From Rhopalosiphum padi (taxonomy: Eukaryota; Arthropoda; Insecta; Hemiptera; Aphididae), in contig NC_083597.1 in assembly GCF_020882245.1 (NCBI RefSeq), positions 74,316,152 to 74,380,151 on the forward strand: 64,000 bases of DNA, given 5' to 3'. Positions 40,301-51,760 of this stretch are shown in pieces. Position 1 is the stretch's first letter. Each line of letters opens with the position of its first letter. Made by a program: the position numbers and the translations under genes. The notes under the pieces are model-generated. The model searched no databases and was not told where the DNA came from. It was given only the letters and a program-made list of their open reading frames with translations.

Positions 40301-43300
40301 ATCCAGCTATCAGAATTAATAATTATTGATTACCGCCATATTTTTTTTTGTACAAGATGATTTCTTTAAACATTTGACTTTTATTACTAAAGATATTATC
40401 ACAATCACTGAATTAATGTAATTAAAAATACCAATAATACTATAATATTACGTTTGATTGTTATTTTTAAACATAGAACCAAAGCTGGGGACTAACTAAT
40501 TAAAAAATTAAAGTTACTTAAATAACTTTCTAACTTAACTAGTTAGATTTAATGCATATTAACTTTGTAACTTAACTAGTTGAATTTAATGTGTAAAATA
40601 ATCTAATCAAACTCGTTAAAACCAACAAGTAACTAGTTATTCTAGTAGTTTTTTTTTCAGATAATAATGTATTAATATGATTATTATTGAGTATTTTCTG
40701 AGGTATTTTCAATTTTCAATTTTATGACAAAAATATTTATTTTTATTTACTTTTATAATAAAACTATATACTATATTATATAGCCAATGTAGAAAATATA
40801 GGCTATATATTGCTTATATTATGTATGAAGTTTTGTATTTATACTGTGTCAATATAGAGTAGGTATAAGCAAATATGTTATGTTATACTGTTTGTATATT
40901 TATTATTTTGTTAAAATTTCTATATTCTAATGAGTTATGATATTCCAAGAAATGAAAGTTATAACGTACCTACCTACTTGAAAATTTGATCAATATCAGT
41001 TGTTCAATTTAATTTTTCATTCATCCCCAATATTGAACTGTTTGTTACCTACCTACATTATAACTAATTTATGTAATACAATCAATTTGAAAAATCTAAT
41101 TTTTATTTTAAACTAAAAAAAAATAACTTTTAACTTAAGTTAATATTTTCACTAAACTAACTTCTAAGTTAGAAATTTGGTAAATTTCAGAAATCAACTT
41201 CTATTCTTACTATGTTTGTTTTTATATTAAAGTAACACAACTTTAACTGTTTAACTAGTTGAAAAAAATGACTAACTTGCCCAGCTTTGCATACAACACT
41301 ATGCACATACTTTCAAATCTTATTATGTAAAATGTAAATGTCGACATCCACCGAGGGCACTACAAATTATTATATAAAATTATATTTTATATATATAAAT
41401 ATCTATGGGTATAATATCTATGGTTTTTTTTTTTTTTTTTATCTAGTTGTGTTTAACCATTAATTTTTTTTATTTTTATATGTTAAAAAAAAATAAGTAT
41501 CTAACCTTCCTTCCATGATTTCAATAGTCATTGACCTAGATACAACATCTCTGGATGCGAGTTCTTTAGCATTGGGTGCATATTTTTCCATAAATCTTTC
41601 ACCTAAACCATTGATTAAATATCCTCCTTCACCACGACAACCCTCTGTCATTAAACAGCCAGCACCATAGATACCAGTAGGGTGGAACTGTACAAATTCC
41701 ATATCTTGCATTGGAATGCCAGCTCTTGATGCTAAAGCTTGACCATCACCTGTACAAGTATGGGCAGCTGTACATGAAAAGTAGGCTCTAGCATAACCAC
41801 CAGTAGCTAAAACCTTATTAAGAATAAAATTCATAATTATATAAGTAAAGTAAAATATAATTTAGAAAAATAAAAATAAATACTAACTGTATTCTTTGAT
41901 CTAAAGCGATGAATAGTGCCATCTTCCAAACATAAGGCAATAACTCCGACACATTGTCCTTTATCCATAATTAAATCCAAAGCAAAATATTCGACGAAGT
42001 AATTGCAATTAAATTTTAATGAATATCCATATAAAGTATGTAAAAGGGAGTGACCCGTTCTGTCAGCTACACAACAAGTACGATGAGCTTGGCCACCTTT
42101 TCCAAATTGTAAGCTCTGACCACCAAATGCACGTTGATATATTTTGCCTTCATCAGTACGACTAAAAGGCATACCTATACAGTTTTTAAATTTTTTAAAT
42201 TAATATAGTTATAATTTAAAAAAAATCCTAGATAATAATTATTTGTTTAGTAATAAAAGTAATTTAGTAATGTATTTTTTTTATCTTAAATATAAAAAGT
42301 AATTACTAATTAATTATTTTATTTAATATCAAACTTCAAATAGCTTTACCATAATTTTCTAACTCAATGACAGCTGCAGGTGCCTCTCTAGTTAAATAAT
42401 GTATAGCATCTTGATCTCCTAACCAATCTGAACCTTTAACAGTATCAAACCTAAAATATAAATAAAATTAATTTTAACAACATATATTTCATAAATAAAA
42501 TCATTTAGAATCGCATATACATATTTTAGTTACAAATTGCTTAATGGCTAAAATACTTATTCATACATTTCATGTTAATATATTAATATATATTTTTCCT
42601 AATTAATATATTCCTCTGGGCTTTAGTTAAAAGATATATGTTTTTACACCTGTATGCTTGTTAGTGAAACCTCTATCTACTTTTGATTTTTATATTTTAA
42701 TCAAAAACAGAATATTCTACTAAAAATGTTAGTATAAAAACCCAACAAATTTTTTTAAACATGAACAAGGCTAAAATTTAATTTAATTTTCAATAAAATT
42801 AGTTAGGTTATACTTTGCTCTTAAATATAATAAATTAGCTATGGTGCACAGGCCCTAAGGAGATCACTCCATCACCTGTATCAATGTTTCTGGTCTATAC
42901 ATATAACAAGAGATATTTATAAAAAAATTGTTGTCAAAAAAACTTTGGTAAGCAGAGTCTGCAGTATCTAAAAAAAATTTATCGAGGGTCCGTGTTTTAT
43001 AAAAGTTTAAATACCGCTAAAATAAATAAACATAATAAACTATTTACATTAATTTAAATATTTGATAAAAATAATATAATTTACATACATATGCCAGCGC
43101 CAATCATCATCTTCCATATTCCCTAAAGCAGCATTAATTCCTCCTTGGGCAGCAACTGTATGAGATCTTGTAGGAAAAAGTTTAGTAATAACTGCTGTTT
43201 TAAATCCTTCTTGAACTAAGCCAAAGGCGGCACGGAGACCAGCTCCTCCTGCACCAACCACAACAGCATCGTATTCATGATCAATAACTGAATATGCATT

Positions 43301-45160
43301 AGTTCCCTAGAGATTTTTATCAATTAAAAAAATTGTACAAAATTATATTTTTATAATTTTTATATTATGATAATTGACAAAGGAAAATAGTACTTTGAAA
43401 TACTAGACATATAACATTTTTAAATAAAATAAAAAAAGTATGTTTATTAAAATTATTTAACATTCAATATAAATAAACTATGCTAATTATAATAATTTTA
43501 AATAAAAACAAATCTAAGTAGTTTAATTTGTTCAATTTTGAACAAAGCTTCAAATAATATATTTTTTTAATATTTTAATTACACAATACTACATTATAAT
43601 ATTATATTATATAAACAAAGAAAAAATATGTATTTATTTATATTGATACTTTAATTATGCGAGAAACGTTTATTGCAAATTGTAATCTTTTGATTTTATA
43701 TTAAGTAATTTATTTATTTATTTTTCAAATAGTGAACTCATGGGCCCCCACTAAAACATGTTCAATGGGGCCCATTATCTTCTCAAAAAATAAATAAAGA
43801 TAAAATAAAAAAATTAAAATAATTATATTATTTAGGAATTGTTTTGGAAAAAAATGCTTACTGCTGAACTCTGTTTTGATGAATAGTACTGGGATTGATG
43901 TAAGTTTCTTGTGCAAATTAATGGACGGCTCCAATTATTCTAGAAAATAAATACACAGATAAATTTGATTAACTTATGCTACTTGAATACAAATATAATG
44001 TTATTTCATTGATAAAAACAACTGTAAATTATGTATTAAGTTTTTTCATAGTTTATTTTTGTATTATTAAGTTCTTCCTATATAGATATTCACAAATTTT
44101 CAAAAATTAATCATGTCAATATATATGTATAAACATAAAAATAAAAAATGTATCATTTAAAAATATTAAATTTATTATTTTTATTTCCTTAAAACATTTA
44201 ATTGTTTGATTAGTTTGAGAAATTAATAATTACTGAAACATTGCAACACATTATGCAATACTACTATAGAAGTAATAATTTATTACTAATAACTAAACTT
44301 TGAGCAGATATGTAGATAATAAAAACTATTTAGTTTTAACTTTAAAACAACAGTTTAATGAAAATATACAAAAATCATTTAAATTAAAGAATTTGAAAAC
44401 CATTAGAACTAAATTATAGATAGATATAAGATATATAATTATAAAATACAGTTATTAACATAAATAAATATACATTACTTTTTAATTACATCAATTAAAT
44501 TTAATTTAATTAGTATCAGTGGCATGCATAAAAGAAGACCTTTTAGAAGAACCTACAAATTAATTTTGTTCATAAGCCATAAGGTTCAAGATTGTTATAA
44601 ATTTTTAAATTCATATTAATTCATCTTACTTTTTAAAAAATTTTTTGCATATACTATTCTTAATTTTAATTAAAAATATGCCTTTTGCTTATGAGTCATG
44701 TAATAATAAAAAATTGATAATACAGCAAATATATTTCTATAAAACTGTACCTAAGCTTTACATAATTTCCATAGTTTGGCTTCTAATAAATTATTTTAAA
44801 TATAAAGAAATTTGGCTTTTAGAATTTCAACAATTATACACAGATGTATAAAGTGACGATAAATAGAATTTAATTTGATGATTCTAGAGATGAATCGCTT
44901 AATAAACTACTCCAAAAATTAATATTTTTGTAATGTATTGTAAAGATATTGAAATTAAACCATTCATTCATTTATAATTTGTAAGAATGCAATAAGAAAT
45001 AGCCAAACAATCTTTTTTTTAAAGATTAATTTATAACCATACATTTATAGTAATTAACAGGAACCTAACTAGTTTCTAATTTAAATTGAGAGCAAATACT
45101 TACAATTTTTGAATAAGTACTTCGTGAAATTGGATTGACATTTTTCAGCAAACCAATCAT
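37322..45160 (-). CDS. SdhA: Succinate dehydrogenase flavoprotein subunit, mitochondrial (complex II)
   Basis: It oxidises succinate to fumarate in the TCA cycle and feeds electrons into the respiratory chain at the inner mitochondrial membrane. Twelve exons: 45160-45104, 43939-43862, 43306-43089, 42450-42350, 42174-41888, 41813-41506, 40005-39810, 39313-39116, 39041-38850, 37790-37647, 37586-37473, 37408-37322. All have GT-AG introns, and the lengths sum to 1980 nt, i.e. 659 aa plus stop, close to the 664 aa of human SDHA. Residues 1-45 look like a mitochondrial presequence (Arg/Ser-rich, RNLHQSQYYSS). The FAD dinucleotide fold is VVVGAGGAGLRAA (60-72). RSHTVAAQGGINAALGN carries the His (~94) that covalently binds FAD. 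The active site has QFHPTGIYGAG (His ~291) and SVHGANRLGANSLLE (Arg ~446). The C-terminus ends VPPMIRSY. It is divergently arranged with cytochrome c. An 800-bp hAT MITE sits in the intron 41505-40006. All catalytic motifs are intact. Confidence 0.97.
40490..41289. mobile_element. hAT-type non-autonomous element, 800 bp, inside an SdhA intron
   Basis: Both ends read CAAAGCTGGG followed by a TAACT-rich stretch (left CAAAGCTGGGGACTAACTAA; right, reverse-complemented, CAAAGCTGGGCAAGTTAGTC). The flanks are CATAGAAC (40482-40489) and CATACAAC (41290-41297), 7 of 8 identical. Subterminal copies of TAACTTAACTAGTT recur several times, as expected for transposase-binding repeats. No transposase frame is present. 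It makes up more than half of the 1.5-kb intron between SdhA exons 6 and 7. Confidence 0.82.
43740..43775. other. 9-bp inverted repeat ATGGGCCCC / GGGGCCCAT in an SdhA intron
   Basis: The arms 43740-43748 and 43767-43775 are perfect reverse complements around an 18-nt spacer, in an AT-rich intron. The GGGCCC composition is alien to the intron and suggests a transposon scrap. Confidence 0.5.
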
Positions 45161-45933
45161 TTTTATAAATTTTTAGTAGTATTTTAATTTCTCAGCAATA
45201 TATAATAAATTAATTTTGAATGGTTGAAAGTTAAATATCGTAAACTCGAGAAATTTAAGGTGTAATAAGTGTACTTATGTAGTAATGTCTTATAATTTAA
45301 CTAATTTTCTAATCAGCTGAAAAATAAGAATAGTAGATATACTATTCAACAGTAAACATTGCTGTTAGCTGCTGGTTCATGGTAGGTAATTAATTGTAGG
45401 CTATATATATATTTATATGTAAATAATTGATAAACAGTATGATAGGTTATACGGTATCTGGTAATGTCACCTTGGTCGATGTCATGGAGAAAACAATTTA
45501 CAAACTAATCAATTTTACAATCATGGATGATAAAAAGCATGACCTTCCGGCGTCCCCACCCAATTGGCTTACAACATTATTCGCAATCAGGGCGAACAGC
45601 AATCGTAGGACACTGACTGGGTCAGTTCCTATTCCTTAACCAATACGAATTCCTCGTTCTTTTCACATACAGTTTTGTATTGACAGGTCGTGCGTACCCG
45701 CCTTTCCGCTCATCACGTAAGTACTTATTCCAATTTTTTCAATATATTTTAAGTTTAATATGATTTTTTTTCATAAAAAAATTTATTTCATTTTGCCATA
45801 AATTTTTTTTATTTGCATAAATTAATATTTTTTAATTTTTTTTTTTTTTTTTTTTTTGAGGTTTATTTCTGAGTCACGTTTTGATTTTTTTAAATTTTTG
45901 CAGATATATCAAATTTTCAATTAATTAAAAGAA
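45161..45933. promoter_or_regulatory. Shared upstream region between SdhA and cytochrome c (head-to-head)
   Basis: The start codons of SdhA (minus) and cytochrome c (plus) are 773 bp apart and the genes diverge, so their promoters must lie here. A GC-richer core (~45,530-45,720) contains the palindrome CCAATTGG (45560-45567), a CCAAT box readable on both strands, and a second CCAAT at about 45,640. On the plus side a 5'UTR exon ends at 45717 before GTAAGT. The 5'UTR intron runs 45718-45903, with a T-run near 45837-45857 and acceptor TTTTTGCAG. An accidental 70-codon frame (45427-45639) overlaps the promoter and is not called. Confidence 0.65.
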
Positions 45934-46707
45934 ATGGGTGACGTAGAAAAAGGAGCAAAAGTAAATATTTTATACTTTATTTAAATATATTGCAAGATTA
46001 AATATTAATATAATTTCAAGGTATTCCAAACCAAATGCTCTCAATGCCACACTGTCGAAGCGGGCGGCAAACACAAAGTTGGACCTAACTTGCATGGTTT
46101 ATTTGGTCGTAAAACCGGCCAAGCTGCAGGTTATTCCTATACTGATGCCAATAAACAAAAAGGTAAATATTTTTTTCAATAAATTTCTAACTATTTGATG
46201 TATTTTTTATATACTACTAACTTGATTTTGGTTTTTTTATTATTCGTTGTAAGCTTTCAACTTTTATCATTTTTACCATTCTATTTTTTTAATTTCTTAT
46301 AAGGTACTATTAATAAATTATTTATAATCGTTTAAAGACTACTAAACAGTACACTACATTTTATGAAATGCCCCTGCTACTTTCCATGTAAAATAGAACT
46401 TTTATAAAGAAATTAAATGAAAATTCAAAGTCACTTTAATAAATAAGTCTTAAAATTCAACTGAACTTTTAGTTTTTGGAATGTCAATAATACAATTAAT
46501 TGGGCTTTGTTAAACCGTTTTATATCTTTGATTAATTTATACATATTTCTTTTGTTTATAGGTATCACATGGAGTGAACAAACATTATTCGAATACTTAG
46601 AAAACCCAAAGAAATATATACCTGGCACTAAAATGGTGTTTGCTGGCATTAAGAAAGTAGATGAAAGAAACAACGTTATTGCTTATTTGAAAAAAGCTAC
46701 CGCGTAA
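45934..46707 (+). CDS. Cyt-c: Cytochrome c (somatic), complete, 104 aa
   Basis: This soluble haem protein of the mitochondrial intermembrane space shuttles electrons from complex III to complex IV. Three coding exons: 45934-45960, 46021-46162 and 46562-46707, with GT-AG introns, total 315 nt. Haem attachment is CSQCH (Cys14, Cys17, His18) and the axial Met80 lies in PGTKMVFAG. GGKHKVGPNLHGLFGRKTGQ and NPKKYIPGTKM are hallmark segments. An in-frame TAA 12 nt before the ATG (45922-45924) fixes the start. The N-terminus MGDVEKGAK therefore lacks the four-residue extension usual in many insect cytochromes c, giving the vertebrate-like length. A non-coding 5' exon is spliced in at 45904. Possible ATTAAA poly(A) signals lie at 46737-46742 and 46885-46890. 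It is divergent from SdhA. Confidence 0.97.
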
Positions 46708-46899
46708 TGTCAGTATTTGTGACAATACTATAATAGATTAAATTATGAGTAAAATCACGTTGTTATTTTTTTTGTTATTATTTGTTCCCATTTATTATAC
46801 CTAGTAATGTATTGTACACGTACACTTTTTAAATTAAGTTATTTCTTGTTTAAATTTATTCGTTGTACAGTGTTATAGTGAAATATTAAATGTTTTAGA

Positions 46900-47435
46900 A
46901 TTATGCCTTGTAAAATTTATGTTGAAGGTCAAGGTTTGAAGAATACTGATAAAGCTTTACAACTAATTGAAAATACTAGTAGATAAAATATGACATTGGC
47001 CTTAAAGTACTATTATTCATTGACAAATAGTATTAATTCAATTTACTAATATTTGATAATGGTATTTAAAATAGAATCTGGCATTAAGTGTGAACTATAT
47101 TTCAACATTATTTTAAGAACTAGGTCAATTTATTGGCACCTACATTTAAACTTAAAAGTTAACATAAAAAGAAGTTGAACTTATTTTATTTTTGTATATA
47201 AAGTTTTAAAGTCTATACTTCCATATTAGTAGTATAACTTACAGATACATGTATCTATTCAAATTTAAGTGCTTGATGACTAAATATAATTTTCCAAGCA
47301 CTTACTGTTACTAATAGGTGTTACCATTAATCAACATATGAATGGTATAGATTAAGGCAAAAACTGTATAAAATATTAAAAAATAACTTTTGGTTTTTAA
47401 GCTTAGTTCTATAATAAATAATAATTAATAACAAT
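46900..47435. other. Spacer after cytochrome c, no feature recognised
   Basis: AT-rich sequence that includes the probable 3' end of cytochrome c. No coding exon, RNA gene or paired repeat was seen before the MITE at 47440. Confidence 0.5.
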
Positions 47436-47439
47436 AATC

Positions 47440-47760
47440 TAGGGCTTAGAATACATCTGATTTCAGGGCTCACTTATTAATTTAACTGTTGACTTTGACA
47501 TATTTCTATGGCAAAAAAAAACCTGTGGAGGTTATATCTCCCAAAATCCCCGCTCTTTTATATACCACTTACCTTACACATTAATATTATTTATATGATA
47601 CTATAGTGCTAAAAATCCATAAAATAAATACAAGTATAAGTTCAAAATATTTTAAATCGTGTTGAAAATCCTAAATGTCTGTTGACTGTTATTACTTATT
47701 TCTGCAATCAAAACTAAAAACACACATTTGGCATTCAAGGGACACATATTTTAGCCCCTG
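47440..47760. mobile_element. hAT-type MITE, 321 bp, perfect 8-bp target-site duplication
   Basis: The ends TAGGGCTTAGAATACAT and, reverse-complemented, CAGGGGCTAAAATATGT match at 12 of 17 positions. Both flanks are CAATAATC (47432-47439 and 47761-47768), an exact 8-bp duplication. The interior is non-coding. Confidence 0.78.
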
Positions 47761-47769
47761 CAATAATCT

Positions 47770-48545
47770 GATACAACATAAAGTTAAAAATTCCACGTTT
47801 CGTAGAATACAAGAACCAACATCATACATTTTAGGACCGTAGAATTGTATAGTTCAGATTTTTATGAATGTATCATACACATTTATATGGTCCAAATATG
47901 TACAGTCCGGGTTTATACGGTACAGATTTATAAATTCAAGGTTTGCATAGCCCCCTTCACTGATCATTCAATTTTAACTACTACCCAGAGATAAAGAAAT
48001 ATCAAGATATATTGAAGTAAGATATTAATTAATTATGTACCTTAAAAAAACATCTTTATTTATCAAATGTATCACCTCTAATTTTTAAAAGCAAGGCAAA
48101 CGCAAAAATGTTCACCAATGGAGGACATTGTATATATTATATATAAATATATATTTATGCATGCTTTTACAGATATATTCTATATTATAGACCACAGACC
48201 TATTGGCTTTTAACTAAGTTAGTCTATATATATAAAAATTGACAAAATAATGGTGGGGGGCATGACCCTATTCAACCATTGCACTATTCGCACAGAACAA
48301 TTGAGTAATTACACCATGATGGTGAACGGTCACATAGATCCCTCGACAGCTAGATCCCGGTGACTAACTGACGCAAGAGGATCCAATTGACGCAAGATTA
48401 AAATAATCATAAGGATTTTACAAATTAATTAATTTTCTAATTAGTATTATTAATTTTTAATTATCAATGTATTTAAATGCTTTTACGTTATTACATCGTA
48501 GTAACAATAGTATAACAGTTGTTATCTAGCATAAACCATATAATT
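47770..48545. other. Intergenic spacer
   Basis: No gene was seen. A short word ACTGACGCAAGAGG/TTGACGCAAGATT occurs twice near 48,365-48,400, and a related GACTGACGCAAGAT occurs at about 12,967. This may reflect a dispersed repeat. Confidence 0.35.
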
Positions 48546-48550
48546 TTTCA

Positions 48551-50070
48551 CAGTGGCGAATGCTGACTCTGATGTATGGGCATGCTCATTAATTATCATA
48601 ATTTATTATAGTTCTATTTAATTTATAATTAATAAATAATACACAAATTTGTATTAATTTATAAATAAGACTTTAATTTAATATATATACATATATTCAA
48701 ATAATGCAACGGCAGATCGATCATTGCTTACATCAGTAAAATGAAGAAATTTCTCTTGAACATCGCCATTTTTATCTACGAAGCGTACAACAGTAGAAAG
48801 TTGAGATTTATTTATTATATCAGACGTTTCGTCTAAAATAAGTGCTACGAAATCAGCTCGATCGAGTTCCTCTTTTAATCTGTTGGTTATTAATGTACCA
48901 AGGGAAGCAATTATGTCATTTTGAATCGCGGATGATGTACCTCGAAACACAGTCGATTCTTTTAAGTGGTTGTCTAGAATAGGATCATACTGACGAATTA
49001 ATTCTAGGAGTTCTAAATAATTACCCCTGTTTATAGATGTACTAGATTCATCATGACCGCGAAGAGGTAATTCTTGTTTAGCTAAAAAACACACAGCATC
49101 GTCAGCATCTATCATACATTTCAAAATTGCACGATTTTTTTTAACTTTTTCATTATGCATTAAATCACAAGTTTTTTTTTTGTTCGTCAAGTAGGTGATC
49201 AATTCGATTTCTACCAAAAGTATTTATTTGAAGAAAACATTTTATATGATTAATTGATTTCTCGTGTCTACAAATCGCTACAGTCAATGTATTTAAATTG
49301 TCAAAACCAACTTTTGACCAAACACCATTTTCTGTTGAAAATAATAAGCATGGCCAACAATAAAGTTTATTTAATACACTAGAACCTGTTAACCAAATAG
49401 TATTATCATACTGTGAACTATTAAAATATCGAATATATTCTCTTTTTTTATCTTTGTGAACACTTGTCAGATTAGGAATTACTGGACAAGGCCTACCTAT
49501 TTTAATAATTTCATTTTTTTCAGAAAAATATCTCCTTGAAAAAGGCTTAAAAATCAAGTCACTTAAAACACAATATTCAGTTTCTACAATAGCCATAATA
49601 TTATTTAAAATAATAAACTTATTTTAGTACTAAATAGTAAACACTAGTAAACTAAGTAATATTTAAAAATAGCAAAATAAAACAGAACGAGAAAAAAATT
49701 GTCTAATACTCGTACACGTAAATTACGTACGTTGACGAAGCGCAACAGAATGAGCATGCCCTGGGTGATTAATACTGCGGCTGCTATAGTAGAGCTGGTA
49801 TTGGAATAACTGGTTTTTTTACAGCGATAACAAGGGTCGTATAGCTTGCGCACACATCTATCGCATGCTCTGGCATTAAATGTTACAATAAAGATATACA
49901 GTATACACAGATAAGTATAACAGAAATAAATTAATTATTGTAACACATTATATTTCTTTTAAAATTCGTAATATAATATTGATTGCAAAATAATTTTTGT
50001 ATTTTGATTAATAACGTTTTTATTTCTAAGCATGTGCGCATGCTGAGCATGCCTGGAGAATTCGCCACTG
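48551..50070 (-). mobile_element. Degraded hAT transposon with TIRs CAGTGGCGAAT
   Basis: The ends are CAGTGGCGAATGCT (48551) and, reverse-complemented, CAGTGGCGAATTCT (50070), 13 of 14 identical. The subterminal word GGCATGCTCA occurs at both ends (48579-48588; inverted at 50044-50053) and again internally (inverted, 49751-49760), as expected for transposase-binding repeats. The flanks are AATTTTTC (one base away from the left end) and AATTTTTG, an imperfect duplication. The element encodes only part of a transposase (see the pseudogene), so it is dead. The hAT superfamily is well supported by TIR and protein. Confidence 0.85.
48678..49596 (-). pseudogene. Truncated, frameshifted hAT transposase (ZMYM1-like)
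   Basis: The N-terminal frame (49596-49165) has a TTF-type zinc-finger region: KREYIRYFNSSQYDNTIW, then LYCWPCLLFS, GFDNLNT and a CRHEKSINH segment. The second frame (49217-48678) continues into the DUF4371-like part with RNYLELLELI-type sequence (here GNYLELLELIRQYDPIL), and ALILDETSD, which carries the first catalytic Asp of hAT transposases. The two frames overlap at a run of ten A (minus strand, ~49,172-49,181). One extra base in that run explains the break. The product stops after about 285 residues. The rest of the catalytic core and the C-terminal dimerisation domain are missing, against roughly 600+ residues in intact relatives. Confidence 0.85.
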
Positions 50071-50551
50071 AATTTTTGTTTAATAGACAATTAAAAAATA
50101 TTTTCTATTATTATAACCTAATGTTTTAATAATACACGCATAAATTATTTCATAAATAAAGCTTTCATAATGTTAGGTTTTGTTTATACATCTAATAAAA
50201 AATTAAAATTAGTAACTGTAGTTACTGAACATTTCACTTCTCAGTTAAAATAGCCATAACCCATGTCTGGTCACCATCTTATGTTTTTTTTTATATTAAT
50301 CAGAAACCTATATAACTATTAGTACAACTATAGAACTAGCTATAGCTACTATTCTATTATTATTATTGCTTAAAAGTTCTAACTTTATTCATATTCTCAC
50401 TCCCAGTCTCAGAGGTTAGTCGTAAGTCCAGTGGCGCCGATCTATATTTCATGTTAGGGAAAAAAAATGCTGGTGTTAGACCCACCTACTAAAAAAATGT
50501 TTAGTTAGTTACGATCGAATGGTACTATATTTATTTCTAACTATATACATA

Positions 50552-51360
50552 TTATGATCAGCTTGTGGGCAAACAGATGGAAAATCAAAGTTAACGAAAC
50601 TAAATCTGTTCAAGTAACTTTTTCACTACGTAATCTCGATTCTCCTCCTGTCACGTTAAATAATATAACAATTCCTAAGGCAAACGAAGTTAAATACCTT
50701 GGGCTAACTCTCGACAAACGATTAACCTGGAGCCCACACATTAAACTTAAACGAAAAACTGTTAATTCTAGACTTCATATCCTTAGACCACTCTTAAAAT
50801 CCAAACTTTCCCTTTCCAATAAACTTATTATATACAAATCAATAATTCGACCAGCTTGGACATATGGTATCCAGATATGGGGCTCTGCAAAGCCCTCTAA
50901 CACCAACACGCTTCAAGCTTTTCAATCTATCTGCCTACGATTAATAACATCTTCTCCTTGGTATTTCTCAAACAACAATCTTCACAAAGACCTAAAAATT
51001 CCTACACTTAATCAATTAGCAAAAGCTCATTACACTAAATTTCACTCCAACTTAAACTCTCACAGTAATCCATTAATAAAGCAACTTTCTTCCACCTCAC
51101 TTCCTGGCAATGTGTGCAGAAGACTCAAAAGACAGTGGCCTAGAGACCTACTAAAATAAAAATAAAAAAAAAAAAAAAAAACCACGACATCATAATGTTC
51201 TCGGTTGGGTGGTGCTGCTGAGTGCCTGCCCTTAAATGTTAAATTCTGTTATTTCACATTATTAACTATCAAATTTGCCTATTGTACATAATGTTGTATA
51301 GATTGTAAATTACTTAAATAAATAAAAAAAAAAAAAACTTTTCTCCAAAAAAAAAAAAAA
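50552..51360 (+). mobile_element. 5'-truncated jockey-like LINE with 13-bp target-site duplication
   Basis: AACTATATACATA stands directly before (50539-50551) and after (51361-51373) the insert. The insert holds the end of a reverse transcriptase ORF, a 3'UTR with A-runs (51163-51180, 51323-51338) and a final A-tract. This is target-primed reverse transcription with 5' truncation. The second A-tract comes after the short CTTTTCTCC that follows the first, so the source transcript may have read through into flanking DNA (3' transduction). It sits inside the hAT-like MITE 50429-51476. Confidence 0.92.
50554..51159 (+). pseudogene. C-terminal part of a jockey-type reverse transcriptase
   Basis: 201 codons are open to a TAA. 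WANRWKIKVNETKSVQVTFS, ANEVKYLGLTLDKRLTW and SIIRPAWTYGIQIWGSA are the thumb and downstream segments of non-LTR (jockey clade) reverse transcriptases, ending ...RRLKRQWPRDLLK. The fingers/palm with the catalytic FADD box and the endonuclease are absent because of 5' truncation, so this cannot encode an active enzyme. No frameshift or stop is seen, in line with a recent insertion. Confidence 0.9.
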
Positions 51361-51713
51361 AACTATATACATACAAGATACTGCATAACAAACTATTTTT
51401 GATTATCACCCACCCACCCACCCATAAATATTTCTGGGGAATTTTCCCCAGTTCATACCCGTGTTCGGCGCTACTGTTAGTACATATACCAAATTTGAAT
51501 ATTGACAAAACTGTATATTTTAACGAAAAATAACGATTATATAGATATAATTATCTATTTTGTTTTAAGTTATTATTACAAAAATATTATTTAAAGACTT
51601 AAGACACCAATTCGTGTATTATTATTAACACTAACAGAGAAGTATTCAAAATATTATGTAGATTAGTTTTAAGCTGTTTATGCCATAAATTTATTAACAC
51701 CTGCAGTGGCGGC

Positions 51714-51760
51714 TCGTCAGGGGTCTTTGAGATGGCGGACTCACCATAAAAAAAGGTAGT
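51714..51760 (+). mobile_element. Solitary hAT-like terminus CAGTGGCGGCTCGTCA
   Basis: CAGTGGCGGCTCGTCAGGGG is a typical hAT terminal sequence and is followed by a G-rich subterminal part. I found no inverted partner downstream within this window, so the element is probably deleted or badly decayed. Confidence 0.4.

Larger units (their letters stand above)
50429..51476. mobile_element. Old hAT-like MITE split by a LINE insertion
   Basis: The left end CAGTGGCGCCGATC and the reverse-complemented right end CAGTAGCGCCGAAC agree at 12 of 14. Both are followed about 15-20 bp in by GGGGAAAA/GGGAAAAA. Without the LINE (50552-51360) and one target-site copy, the element is about 226 bp. The outer flanks do not match, so it is older than the LINE. 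Confidence 0.6.

Noticed and set aside
45427..45639. 70-codon frame between SdhA and cytochrome c
   Set aside because: It lies in the shared promoter region and has no recognisable domain.
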